A stretch of 64,000 nucleotides of DNA from Roseovarius sp. MMSF_3281 (GTDB lineage Bacteria > Pseudomonadota > Alphaproteobacteria > Rhodobacterales > Rhodobacteraceae): assembly GCF_030733685.1 (NCBI RefSeq), contig NZ_JASHIM010000003.1, positions 62,001 through 126,000 on the forward strand, given 5' to 3'. The notes beneath the pieces are model-generated. The model was not told where the DNA came from and made no database searches. It saw nothing but the letters and a program-made list of their open reading frames with translations. Shown here piece by piece: positions 1-8,142 of the stretch (positions are counted from its first letter, which is position 1; every line of letters begins with the position of its first letter). The position numbers and the translations under genes were made by a program.

Positions 1-1
1 T

Positions 2-1453
2 CAAGTGCGTGAATGGTATGACGAATTGTTTCCAGACTCCAAAGTGGACCAGATTTTGCTTTTGTCCGAAGGGTGGCCCGGAGACTTCCATGATATTGAA
101 GTTCCGTACGACCCTCAGAACGACACAGACCATGAATATGCAATAACTTGCATTCGCGAGGCTGTCTCTACTCTTTCAAGAGATGCAAAAGATAACTCGG
201 AGTTGGTTGGCAAGATTGTCCGTGGTGAATTCAACAGCGGTTGGGCTCTTGGATATGCGCTGGCTAATCATGTTGAGGATCCCGAAGCATTAATGGAATT
301 AGCCTGTGAGGCTCTTCGCCTCCCGGAAGAAACTGTAATATGCCTTAAAACGTTTTGTGGCATTATATCTGGAAGCTTTGATCAATCTCGCGATGTCGGA
401 ATGGCCAACTTGGAGATTGCTTTGAGCACACCTGAGCTAGAAGCTTACGCCATTACATTGATTTCAGCCGCTCAAATGGATGCTGAAATTGCATCGCGCG
501 TTGCCCAATTGGTTACTGACGGTCTATGCGATCCAAGACATGCCGCGACTCTAAGTTGTGGCCGTGGCTTTGACGATTATGACTTCGAGACTATTCTGCC
601 ACTTGCAGATGCTATCAAACAAACCGGACCGCTGGGAATATGGTCAGCCTTGGATTTGGTTTATATGTACAGATATGGACAACCCGAGAGCTCAGTAGAA
701 AAAGCTTCATATTTAAAGGAACTTTGCTCTTGCCCAGACCTTTTCTCAGTTGAGGCGATCGGGGTAATGGACGCCCATCATTGGGAAAAAAGCATTGAAA
801 AACTTGTCATTTCCAATCAGGTAGACGGAGCGTTCGTCGAAGCCATTTGTGATCGCTCGCTGGAACTGGCGACCGAAGCGGAGCATAATGTTCAACTGAA
901 AATGGATGATGCAGCGTACAAGGTTTTGTTGCTTTGTGTGCAGTATGATCCCGCCGTGGTTTGGAACAGAGTTTTGGCAGCATTTGAGCACGCAGATGCC
1001 CTCACAAAGTGGCGGTTGCATAACCTTCTTAAAGGTTCGGATCGAACGCCCGGTCAGGCTGGAGTCCTAAACGATATCCCTGCAGAAATATATCTGAAAT
1101 GGATAGGTGAAAAGCCCAACGAGCGGCTTGAGTTCGTGCTTGAATGGATCGAGTTGGTGGAACAAGATGAGGAAAGTCGTCTTTTTTGGACTTCTCAGTT
1201 TATATCGCTGATCGAAACCTATGCGTCCGACGTTTCTCAGCTTGAAGCAGTATATTGTAGACTGCACTCCGGCGTAAGTTGGGGTCCGTTCTCTGCTCGA
1301 CTGAAGCCACTTGTTCCGCTGTTTCAGAGCCTTCGGAACAGCAAAAACCCAACAGTAAGAAAATGGTCCAGCGAATGCGTCCGGAGTCTAACTATTAGCA
1401 TTGAGCAAGAAGAAAGAAGGGAAGCCAATCGGGAAGCAGAGCTACAAGGTTAA
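2..1453 (+). CDS. Hypothetical protein, 5' end outside the window
   Basis: An open frame runs in from the left edge, so the true start is probably upstream; the first possible internal start is the GTG at 5. At least 480 residues are visible, mostly amphipathic helix with many Glu/Leu/Ala, and no catalytic motif, P-loop or membrane segment that I can recognise. The profile would fit the helical-repeat C-terminal part of a larger protein, but that is inference. Base composition is clearly A+T richer than the core genes to the right, and the gene lies inside the integrated element that ends near 6491, so it is probably horizontally acquired cargo. No function is assigned. An anti-phage role is possible only by location. 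Confidence 0.6.
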   Translation, partial: QVREWYDELFPDSKVDQILLLSEGWPGDFHDIEVPYDPQNDTDHEYAITCIREAVSTLSRDAKDNSELVGKIVRGEFNSGWALGYALANHVEDPEALMELACEALRLPEETVICLKTFCGIISGSFDQSRDVGMANLEIALSTPELEAYAITLISAAQMDAEIASRVAQLVTDGLCDPRHAATLSCGRGFDDYDFETILPLADAIKQTGPLGIWSALDLVYMYRYGQPESSVEKASYLKELCSCPDLFSVEAIGVMDAHHWEKSIEKLVISNQVDGAFVEAICDRSLELATEAEHNVQLKMDDAAYKVLLLCVQYDPAVVWNRVLAAFEHADALTKWRLHNLLKGSDRTPGQAGVLNDIPAEIYLKWIGEKPNERLEFVLEWIELVEQDEESRLFWTSQFISLIETYASDVSQLEAVYCRLHSGVSWGPFSARLKPLVPLFQSLRNSKNPTVRKWSSECVRSLTISIEQEERREANREAELQG

Positions 1454-1600
1454 CATCTTTTAGCTGTATCATGTCTGATTTAGGAGCCGCATAGGCTGCA
1501 GTCCCTGTGGTGATTAATCACACGAAAGGGCTCTGTATGATCTCTATATGATAATGCTGGTCCGAAGTGATGAGAACTTGCGCAGTCACCAAGGTCATTT

Positions 1601-1918
1601 ATGCTGGCCTACATGGAGCTTATCTATCCAATAAACTTTGTAGGCCACGATGAGTGGATGGAAAGCGAATACGCACTCGATCTGGCAGGCGGCGACGTCA
1701 TTACCCGTGACGGGGAAGTTCTTGGAAGCTGGCGCGTCGTGGAATATGACCCCGAAGATGATCAGAGCAGCGGGCGATACGAATTCGTCTTGGATGGGCA
1801 GGATGTCGTTTTGCTCACTGGGGAGTTTGCACATTTGGACTACAGGATCAGTAGAGGTCTTGTGCTTTCAACACTTACTCGTGAAATACGAGAATGGCAC
1901 GAAGCCCAGCCAACCTGA
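1601..1918 (+). CDS. Small hypothetical protein of the mobile element
   Basis: A 105-residue frame with an acidic, beta-rich look (repeated charged/aromatic alternation such as WMESEYALDLAGGDVI) and a C-terminal helix. An alternative start is the ATG at 1613. I recognise no family. It follows the large unknown gene after about 150 bp on the same strand and has similar relaxed base composition, so it may belong to the same cargo module. It could be an immunity or accessory protein for its neighbour, but nothing in the sequence proves this. Confidence 0.5.
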   Translation: MLAYMELIYPINFVGHDEWMESEYALDLAGGDVITRDGEVLGSWRVVEYDPEDDQSSGRYEFVLDGQDVVLLTGEFAHLDYRISRGLVLSTLTREIREWHEAQPT

Positions 1919-2083
1919 TACTCCGTTAGCGGTGACAATCTTCTTGTGACGGCGGCCAGCAGGTCTCAAGTACCCGCTAGTGGGAAAGTGGTGTCCAGCA
2001 CCGTGTATAGGGGCGAATAGCATGAACCGAAACGCGAGAAACCGACGGTGTTTCCTGGCGAAAAATTAGTCATTTGATTTCTA

Positions 2084-2113
2084 CGGCGGGCCAAGTGTAC
2101 CACCAGCCCGCCG
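2084..2113 (-). terminator. Hairpin downstream of the rep gene
   Basis: CGGCGGGC at 2084-2091 pairs with GCCCGCCG at 2106-2113. It sits just past the stop of the minus-strand rep gene (2126). No immediate U-run follows, so termination is likely but not certain. Confidence 0.4.
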
Positions 2114-2125
2114 CATTACCGCAGA

Positions 2126-3490
2126 CTATTGGTAAGTCTGACCCGGCGGCGCGTCTCGATTGGCCGGGTTGATAAAGGCATACCGATCCCGTGCATCCTG
2201 CAACTGTTTTGCGGTGCGTTCCGGGTCAGCCTTGGTCTGACCCGCCAGTTTCGAGGCCGTATCCTTGAAAAACCTTTCAAGGTCTTGCTCTTCCACGCCT
2301 TCAAGAGCGGCAAGGGTGATCGTGCTACCCTTGATGTTCTTTAATAGTACGCTGATGTGATGACTGCGCTGAATCTCTTTAACCGGGTTGGGGTCGGTGC
2401 CTTCGTACATCTCAATCAGGTCTGTATTGATCTCGCCCAGTGCGATTTCCCAGATTGGATGGTTGGGCCAGCGGGCGCGGTTGGTGTCATGGGTCGTAGG
2501 GACGGTGTAGCGGATCACTTGGCCCGTTTCATTGGTCAGATCGCCAAATCGTGTGAACAGGTCTTCCCACGTTCGGATATTCCAACGGTCTCGCAACAGG
2601 TGCTTGCCTGCCCGGAACTCAACACGCCAGATGCTCAGGTCGGGTGTATCCGGCCCGATGGTTGTTTGTGAGTTGGCGCGACGAGTCTGGTTCCAGAGAT
2701 GCCACCAATGCGGCTTATGCTTCTGTATCACCTCGGCCCGCTTGTCATAGACGATGACCTGCCGCGCACGCGAGCTGCCGATGGTGACGGAGGTTGTACG
2801 CCCTGACTTGCCGCTGACCGCCATATCGGTATTCGCGATATGATCCCGGCGGTTCGTGCTGGAATGCATAATGACGGCCTCGGGATCGAGCACGAAGTCA
2901 AGCGGCGTGAGGATATCGACGCAGTAATCGACACGGGACATGCTGATATCCTCGGGCCGGGTTCGGATACCCAGCCGCTCCAATACGCTGTCGAGATGCG
3001 CCCGCGCCGCGCCAAGGCCCAGCGTTGCCAGAAAGGTTGAGCCAAAAATCACGCGGATGCCCCAAGGGTCTTTCGGGTTGGGCTTCTTGAAAGCCCATTG
3101 TGCACCCATAGGCCCGCCATTGGCCAGAATGCGATATCCTGACCCGCCATGCCCTTTGATATGGAATTGCACGCCATTGTAATCGGTCAGGGTGTCTTGC
3201 TGCTCTTTTTCGGCAAGGTCCTTTTGCGTTTCAAAATACTCGAACGCCTCGGGCGGTAAATTGACCTGAATGGCGATTGTTAGATTGTCGAAACCCTTGT
3301 GCAGAACCTGATAGGCGCCGGGGTGGTCTGTATTTCTGGAGAGGGGTGCTACTATCCCCCCTCTCCCGGTCCCGCCCGGATCGGAAACTGGGGTTTCTTG
3401 TGGCTGGTGTGCGCCTCCGGCGGGGTAGCTTCTGTTTTGGGGCCGGGGCGTGGCCCCGGCTTGGTTCAGTTTGAGTTTGTCAGCTTGCAT
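2126..3490 (-). CDS. Replication initiation protein, Rep_trans-like
   Basis: A 454-residue protein. The first ~65 residues are Pro/Gly-rich and low in complexity; the rest resembles the Rep_trans / replication initiation factor family found on rolling-circle plasmids, filamentous phages and integrative elements. The clearest mark is the segment SMSRVDYCVDIL around residue 185, which matches the family's R-x-D...D block. The segment VIVYDKRAEV (around residue 250) and the WRVEFR block near 290 also fit. It overlaps the small upstream gene by 11 bp and shares its strand with the AlpA-like gene and integrase. The expected role is nicking the element's own origin for transient replication after excision. 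Family assignment is by motif only. Confidence 0.7.
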   Translation of the reverse strand: MQADKLKLNQAGATPRPQNRSYPAGGAHQPQETPVSDPGGTGRGGIVAPLSRNTDHPGAYQVLHKGFDNLTIAIQVNLPPEAFEYFETQKDLAEKEQQDTLTDYNGVQFHIKGHGGSGYRILANGGPMGAQWAFKKPNPKDPWGIRVIFGSTFLATLGLGAARAHLDSVLERLGIRTRPEDISMSRVDYCVDILTPLDFVLDPEAVIMHSSTNRRDHIANTDMAVSGKSGRTTSVTIGSSRARQVIVYDKRAEVIQKHKPHWWHLWNQTRRANSQTTIGPDTPDLSIWRVEFRAGKHLLRDRWNIRTWEDLFTRFGDLTNETGQVIRYTVPTTHDTNRARWPNHPIWEIALGEINTDLIEMYEGTDPNPVKEIQRSHHISVLLKNIKGSTITLAALEGVEEQDLERFFKDTASKLAGQTKADPERTAKQLQDARDRYAFINPANRDAPPGQTYQ

Positions 3491-3698
3491 TGGTTTTCCT
3501 CGAAATCCAGATTTCCGCGCGCTCGGCGCATTTTGCGATGTTGAGAAGGTCCGCGTGTGAAAAGGTCGTGGTGTTTTGCCAGTTCCCTTCCTTGTCGCGG
3601 TATGAGCGGGACAGATCGACGGAATAGAATCCTTCGTTGTCCCACACGGTGGCCGTGATCAGGCCAAGCCGCACTTTGAAGGCGGGTTGATTTGCCAT
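3480..3698 (-). CDS. Small conserved protein paired with Rep
   Basis: Start chosen at the ATG at 3698 because AAGGAAAGGA lies just upstream; a longer frame from 3737 lacks such a site. The 72 residues start MANQPAFKVRLGLITATVW and contain YSVDLSRSYRDKEGNW, a pattern I associate with small hypothetical proteins next to Rep genes in alphaproteobacterial elements. It overlaps the rep gene by 11 bp, so the two are probably translationally coupled. It may be a Rep accessory or copy-control protein; function unknown. Confidence 0.65.
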   Translation of the reverse strand: MANQPAFKVRLGLITATVWDNEGFYSVDLSRSYRDKEGNWQNTTTFSHADLLNIAKCAERAEIWISRKTNAS

Positions 3699-3740
3699 GG
3701 TTTCCTTTCCTTGGCTGTCGGTTGTTGGCAGGCACAAGAA

Positions 3741-3768
3741 GGGCGCGAGGTGCGTTTACCCCGCGCCC
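3741..3768. repeat. GC-rich inverted repeat upstream of the small Rep partner
   Basis: GGGCGCG at 3741-3747 pairs with CGCGCCC at 3762-3768. It lies between the AlpA-like gene and the small Rep-partner gene. It may be a leader hairpin or part of an origin. Confidence 0.35.
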
Positions 3769-3794
3769 CTTTTCGAGCCATCCGGCCCCAAAAT

Positions 3795-3823
3795 CCCTTA
3801 AGGTGCTACCAACCCCTTAAGGG
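3795..3823. repeat. Inverted repeat CCCTTAAGG, possible terminator or nick-site hairpin
   Basis: CCCTTAAGG (3795-3803) and CCTTAAGGG (3815-3823) form a 9-bp stem with an 11-nt loop. On the minus strand it follows the stop of the AlpA-like gene and is trailed by GATTTTGG, so it could be a terminator. Because it lies upstream of a Rep_trans-like gene it could equally be the double-strand origin hairpin. Confidence 0.45.
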
Positions 3824-3832
3824 CAAAACTGG

Positions 3833-4060
3833 TTATTTGGTGGGTTCGGCTCCGGTGTTCGCAACACGCTTTGCGGCGATCCACTCTTGCAGGTCGCGGC
3901 GCGTGTAACGGACAGAACGCCCGGAAACTTTAATGAAGTGCGGACCGCCACCGCGTACGCGCCAGTTCTGCAACGCACGAACCGAATAACAGAGATAGCT
4001 GGCGGCTTCTTTCTCGTCGATCAAGCGATCAAAATAGTCTGGGTTTGTTTGGGTCTGCAT
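3833..4060 (-). CDS. AlpA/excisionase-like helix-turn-helix protein
   Basis: A 75-residue protein made almost entirely of a MerR-like HTH_17 domain: LIDEKEAASYL starts the first helix, the recognition region is SVRALQNWRVRGGGP, and the wing is FIKVSGRSVRYTRRDLQEWI. Such proteins act as excisionases or activators of integrase and rep genes in integrative elements. It sits between the unknown gene at 4167-4868 and the Rep module on the same strand, which suits a control switch for excision or replication. Confidence 0.8.
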   Translation of the reverse strand: MQTQTNPDYFDRLIDEKEAASYLCYSVRALQNWRVRGGGPHFIKVSGRSVRYTRRDLQEWIAAKRVANTGAEPTK

Positions 4061-4166
4061 CGTTTCACCTCGTTGCGTCTTAATGCTTTGAGGTGACTAT
4101 GCAGCGTAAAGCCGGGTTTATTCTAATGGCGTAAATGTCCCGGATTTGAGCTATTTCCGCCATGAC

Positions 4167-4868
4167 CTATTTTTTAAGGTCAAAAGCACGCCTCGCCGCA
4201 TCTCCAAGCGCGTTGCCGCTCGGGTAAGCGCGATCATTCAAAGACCAGAAAACAGCATAAAGGAAGTCGAAAAACTGCCCTTGATATGGTTGCGAGCTAT
4301 TTGATTCGTCATAGGTGTAAGTCTTCATTGGGGAATTGCCTGAGTATTTCTCGAAGATATCACCCAAATCCTTTATCGTGCTGGTCAACGTCGCATTTTG
4401 AGGCGGGCGCCCCCTTCCCCGGCTGAAATGCTTTTTTGCATCGTCCGTAATACTTGCAAAAGATTTCAATTCTTCGATCAATCGGCAGAGGCGAAATTCT
4501 CCGTAGGACAACCCCTCATACTCACCGGAATAGCATGGTTCGAAGCCTTCCGGCTCATTCTCAATGTTGTATGCAATTATCTCATGCTCAATATGATAAT
4601 GTAGGTTTTCCAACTCAGTACGAAGCCGGCTAATTGATTTTTCCAGTTTGTTATAAGCTGAACTGCGTTCTTTCCACCCAAGGGCTGCTTTCCGATCTGG
4701 ACCCGGCCTGTAGAAACGCAAAGCATCGCGCAGGTCTGATTTAAACTCGGCACATGGTTGCCCCTCGCGCCCACAGGTGGACCAAAGTTCATCAAGGTCC
4801 AGCCTCGAAATTGCTTTCTCACTTTCCTCGTCGGTGACGAAACCCAAGGGCAACCTCCGTCTTGTCAT
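4167..4868 (-). CDS. Hypothetical coiled-coil protein of the element
   Basis: Start chosen at the ATG at 4868; the longer frame to 5015 would read through the CGTACG repeat array and looks non-coding. The 233-residue product has a heptad-like segment (KLEKSISRLRTELENLHYHI, about residues 75-95) and a basic GRGRPP stretch near residue 155 that could contact DNA (AT-hook-like). I do not recognise a family. It lies between the integrase and the AlpA-like gene, and the palindromic array begins about 50 bp upstream of its start codon, so it may be controlled by that array. Confidence 0.6.
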   Translation of the reverse strand: MTRRRLPLGFVTDEESEKAISRLDLDELWSTCGREGQPCAEFKSDLRDALRFYRPGPDRKAALGWKERSSAYNKLEKSISRLRTELENLHYHIEHEIIAYNIENEPEGFEPCYSGEYEGLSYGEFRLCRLIEELKSFASITDDAKKHFSRGRGRPPQNATLTSTIKDLGDIFEKYSGNSPMKTYTYDESNSSQPYQGQFFDFLYAVFWSLNDRAYPSGNALGDAARRAFDLKK

Positions 4869-4920
4869 ATGTGTAAATTTACCGAGATCGGCGAAGCATG
4901 AATTTGGCTGATTTCTTACG

Positions 4921-4996
4921 CGTACGTTCGTACGTAGGAAATTAGAAGCGTGCAAATTCTCGTACGTAGACAGGCTTTTATTCGTACGTACGTACG
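4921..4996. promoter_or_regulatory. Palindromic CGTACG array A
   Basis: CGTACG occurs at 4921, 4929, 4961, 4983, 4987 (overlapping) and 4991. Start-to-start distances of the main sites are 8, 32, 22 and 8. The 32 and 22 steps are identical to those of the arrays at 53809-53886 and 59693-59779. It lies between the integrase 3' end and the unknown gene at 4167-4868. An operator array is most likely; iterons of the element are an alternative. Confidence 0.75.
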
Positions 4997-5020
4997 CGTT
5001 ACAGCAGTGGGCCAAGCATC

Positions 5021-5034
5021 CCTATATCTATAGG
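5021..5034. repeat. CCTATA palindrome downstream of the integrase
   Basis: CCTATA (5021-5026) and TATAGG (5029-5034) are separated by two bases and followed by a CCCCTATATAAAGGCC stretch. It may be part of the integrase transcription end or a protein site. Confidence 0.3.
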
Positions 5035-5074
5035 CCCCTATATAAAGGCCCTACATATACGTAAGGTAACGGGG

Positions 5075-6265
5075 TCACTTAACCGCGCGCAGCCGCCGTG
5101 GTTCGCCACCCCTCTTACCTATAGCTCCGGCCAAGCGACTTGCCACTGACCCGGCGGCACGCTGTACGGCGTCGTCCGCCAGATGTGCGTAGCGCAGGGT
5201 GGTTTGCAAATTCCGATGCCCCATGATTTCTTTAAGCGTGAAGGGATCGATACCGTTCTGCATCGCAACCGATGCATAGGTGTGTCGCAGATCATGCAAC
5301 CGCACGTCCGGCAGCCCGGCCCGGCTTCGAATACGTCGCCAAGGCCGCTCCAAATCTGTCAGGTGTCCATCTTCGGTCAGCCCCCGGATCACATAGGGGT
5401 TTCCATCCTCTCGGGGCAGGTTCATGAGGATTTCATATGCCTCTCGCGGCAGGGGAATGCGCCTGCGGCCTGTCTTGCTGTCCGGCAGGTCCAAGTGCGT
5501 GTAATGCACATAGGTCCATTTCAGGGTGGTGATCTCATTGCGACGGCACCCGGTCAGCATCAAAAGCATGATGGCCGACACGACAAAGACGGTTTCGCTT
5601 CCGTCTTCGAGACACTCATTCAAAACACGGCCCAAGCGCATCTGTTCATCGTCGCTTAGGTAGCGCTTCTTTTCTTCCTCTCGGTTCTTCTTGATCCGTC
5701 GCGCGGGGTTGGTGCCTTCGTCACGCAATCCCCAATCCTCCGCCGTGTTGAACAGCTTAGACAGCAACGACAGAACCCGGTTGGCCTGATAGGGCGCGTC
5801 AGCACTCAGTTTCAGGTGCAACGCCGCTACATCTGCGCGGGTCACATCTTGGATCAGCATCGGGCCAAGTGCTGGCTTGATATGCAGCCGGATCAGCATT
5901 TCGTAGGACCGATTTGTTGATGGCTTGCAATGGATCGCCGCGTAGTATTCCAAAAACCGCTCACAGAGCGCCTTGACTGTCGGGGCCTGCCTTCGATCCT
6001 GCCGGGTTGCTGAAGGGTCTTCACCGCGCAACACATCGCCTAGAAGGCGCTTTGCTTCGGCGCGGGCCTGATCGGCGGTCAGCACACCATGCGATCCTAT
6101 GGTGTAGCGCCGGGTGCGACGTCCGCTGCGGTATTGTACCAGATAGGCCTTCTTGCCCGATGGATAGATCCGCACCCCGAACCCGGCCACGTCGCGGTCC
6201 CATTCGATATAGTCCACGCCCCGCAATTCGAGGGCTTCAACAGAGCGTTTTGTGAGCCGGAACAT
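5075..6265 (-). CDS. int: Tyrosine-type site-specific integrase
   Basis: A 396-residue phage/island integrase that catalyses recombination between the element's attP and a chromosomal tRNA attB. The N-terminus is an arm-DNA-binding domain of the DUF4102 type (MFRLTKRSVEALELRG to about residue 90), followed by a SAM-like core-binding domain (100-190) and the catalytic domain. The catalytic set is visible: Arg in TGCRRNEI, the HDLRHTYAS box, the GHRNLQTT histidine and the nucleophilic Tyr in LRYAHL near residue 361. Its 5' end faces the tRNA-Arg fragment 180 bp away, the usual layout for an element end. Full length, so probably active. Confidence 0.95.
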   Translation of the reverse strand: MFRLTKRSVEALELRGVDYIEWDRDVAGFGVRIYPSGKKAYLVQYRSGRRTRRYTIGSHGVLTADQARAEAKRLLGDVLRGEDPSATRQDRRQAPTVKALCERFLEYYAAIHCKPSTNRSYEMLIRLHIKPALGPMLIQDVTRADVAALHLKLSADAPYQANRVLSLLSKLFNTAEDWGLRDEGTNPARRIKKNREEEKKRYLSDDEQMRLGRVLNECLEDGSETVFVVSAIMLLMLTGCRRNEITTLKWTYVHYTHLDLPDSKTGRRRIPLPREAYEILMNLPREDGNPYVIRGLTEDGHLTDLERPWRRIRSRAGLPDVRLHDLRHTYASVAMQNGIDPFTLKEIMGHRNLQTTLRYAHLADDAVQRAAGSVASRLAGAIGKRGGEPRRLRAVK

Positions 6266-6402
6266 TTGTGAACACCTCCAAGTTCATGACTGCCTGCCGG
6301 AAGCAATACGGAAGCACCGTGCAGCAAAATCTGGAGTCGTTTGTGATAGGCAGGCGCAACAGCCGTCAATCTAAATATCTGAAATAAAGTGATTTTTCGC
6401 AG

Positions 6403-6432
6403 TGCGGCGAAATCTGGCGCGATACGGCGAAA
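6403..6432. repeat. Direct repeats, likely integrase arm-type sites
   Basis: TGCGGCGAAA at 6403-6412 and TACGGCGAAA at 6423-6432 are 20 bp apart, between the integrase start and the tRNA fragment. Spacing and position fit arm-type binding sites of a tyrosine integrase. Confidence 0.5.
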
Positions 6433-6444
6433 CCAACTGACCGG

Positions 6445-6491
6445 GACTTCTAATCAGCAGGTTCGGGGTTCGAGTCCTCGCGGGATCGCCA
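6445..6491 (+). other. Attachment site: 3' fragment of tRNA-Arg(UCU)
   Basis: From the anticodon stem-loop to the encoded CCA this matches the 3' half of a tRNA: loop CTTCTAA with anticodon TCT, 3' stem TCAGC, T-arm CGGGG-TTCGAGT-CCTCG, acceptor CGGGATC, discriminator G and CCA. The 5' half is absent: the bases before the loop (CGGGA) do not pair with TCAGC, whereas an intact gene would need GCTGA. This is the duplicated att core left by integration. The complete tRNA gene should be at the other end, left of the window. Confidence 0.85.
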
Positions 6492-6525
6492 TAAAATCAA
6501 ATCGACTTTGGGATGCCCCGTCCGA

Positions 6526-8142
6526 TCAGCCACCGTTACGTCCAAGAATGATATCCGCCCCTCGGTCCGCCAGCATCATGACCGCCGCCTGCGTGTTGCC
6601 TGACACCATATCGGGCATAACCGAAGCATCCACAACGCGCAGGCCACTGACCCCGCGCACCCGCAAATCGGGGCTGACGACGGATTGCCCTTCGGGCCCC
6701 ATCCGGCAGGTGCCTAGCGTGTGGTAAATCGTCTGTCCGTTACGGCGTGCGAAATCCAGCCAATCGGCATCGCTGCGGCACTCGGGGCCGGGGGCGATCT
6801 CATGCATCCTGTAGCGATCCATGGGGTCTTGTTCGATGATCCGGCGGCCGATCTTCATACCTTCGACCATGGCCCGCTGATCTTCGGAACTATCAAGAAA
6901 ATTCGGGCGAATGGCGGGCGGTGTCATGGGGTCGTCCGAGGTGATATGGATACTGCCCCGTGATTCAGGACGCAGCTGCGTCACCCCCAAGGTCATGCCC
7001 GGTTCACGGTCCAGTTTTCGTTCTGCCGCATTTGCATAACTTGCGTGCATGAAGAAATACTGAACGTCTGGCCCTTCCAACCCGTCACGCGTGCGCACAA
7101 AGCCATGCGCCAGACCTGTTCCAAACGTCAGGACGCCGGTACGGTTGAAAGCGTATTTCAACACTTCGCCGACAAGGTGCAGGCCGCGTGTTTGCTCGTT
7201 AAGCGTTTCGGGTCGTGAGACCCGCCAGCTCATTCGCGTACAGAAATGATCAATATAGTTTTCACCCACATTCGGATTCGCCACCCGCACCGGGATTCCC
7301 GCCGCTTTGAGGATTTCCGGATCGCCTATACCGGCGAGTTCCAGAAGTTGCGGGGATTGTATCGCCCCGGCGCAAAGGATCACTTCGTGCCCGGCGCATA
7401 TACTGCGTTCCTGCCCCTGTTGATTGAACGTGACCCCCGTTGCACGTTGGCCGTCAAGGTCCAGCCCCGTCACCATGGCCCTGGTAAAGACAGTCAGGTT
7501 GGATCGGTTTCGCACCGGCTTGAGCCAGGCATCTGCGGCACTTATGCGCCTGCCGTTCCGCTGGTTCACCTGATAATATCCGAATCCATCCTGTGAAGCG
7601 CCGTTATAGTCGGGATTGCGCCGGTAGCCGGCGGCGACGGCGGCGTCGATGAAGGCCTCGCCGATGCCGGGACGTTCGCGCACCTCGCACAGGGCAAGCG
7701 GCCCATGCTTGCCGCGCAGGTCGTCCGGGTCCGGCCCGTCATAGGCCTCGATACGCCGAAAAACAGGCGCGACATCGGCCCAGCCCCATCCGCTGGCCCC
7801 AAGCTGTGCCCAGCGGTCGTAATCCTGCGGTTGCCCGCGCACATAGATCATCCCGTTGATCAGGGTTGAACCGCCCAGCCCCTTGCCTCGGGGCACGGCG
7901 ATTTCGCGCATGTGGGTCGCCTTTTCCGGTTCTGTATGAAACCCCCAATTGTAATGCGGGTCGGTCAGGAGCTTGTAAAATCCGGCCGGGATCTTCGTCC
8001 ATGGGCTCACGGCCTCGCCCCCGGCTTCTAGCAGGGCAACCCTGTACCGCCCGTTCTCACTCAATCGGTTGGCGAGAATACACCCGGCCGTGCCCCCTCC
8101 GACGATGACATAGTCAAACACCTGTGCCTCGCGTTCACTCAT
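6526..8142 (-). CDS. GMC family FAD-dependent alcohol oxidoreductase
   Basis: A 538-residue flavoprotein of the glucose-methanol-choline family, close to choline/alcohol dehydrogenases; it oxidises a primary or secondary alcohol and passes electrons to a carrier. Visible: the N-terminal dinucleotide-binding fold (DYVIVGGGTAGCILANRL, residues 10-27), the GMC signature GKGLGGSTLINGMIYVRG (about 85-102) and the C-terminal catalytic His474 in YHTLGTCRMG with Asn516 in SGNTQA. It is the last gene of the 12-gene operon and overlaps the upstream FAD dehydrogenase by 4 bp. The substrate is not deducible from sequence; the name betA should not be assumed, because no choline genes are nearby. Confidence 0.9.
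   Translation of the reverse strand: MSEREAQVFDYVIVGGGTAGCILANRLSENGRYRVALLEAGGEAVSPWTKIPAGFYKLLTDPHYNWGFHTEPEKATHMREIAVPRGKGLGGSTLINGMIYVRGQPQDYDRWAQLGASGWGWADVAPVFRRIEAYDGPDPDDLRGKHGPLALCEVRERPGIGEAFIDAAVAAGYRRNPDYNGASQDGFGYYQVNQRNGRRISAADAWLKPVRNRSNLTVFTRAMVTGLDLDGQRATGVTFNQQGQERSICAGHEVILCAGAIQSPQLLELAGIGDPEILKAAGIPVRVANPNVGENYIDHFCTRMSWRVSRPETLNEQTRGLHLVGEVLKYAFNRTGVLTFGTGLAHGFVRTRDGLEGPDVQYFFMHASYANAAERKLDREPGMTLGVTQLRPESRGSIHITSDDPMTPPAIRPNFLDSSEDQRAMVEGMKIGRRIIEQDPMDRYRMHEIAPGPECRSDADWLDFARRNGQTIYHTLGTCRMGPEGQSVVSPDLRVRGVSGLRVVDASVMPDMVSGNTQAAVMMLADRGADIILGRNGG

Noticed and set aside
4921..4996. CGTACG repeats as a CRISPR array
   Set aside because: Repeats are 6 bp, palindromic and irregularly but reproducibly spaced; no spacers of constant length and no cas genes.
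6445..6491. A functional tRNA gene
   Set aside because: Only the 3' part is present and the anticodon stem cannot form; it is an att fragment.
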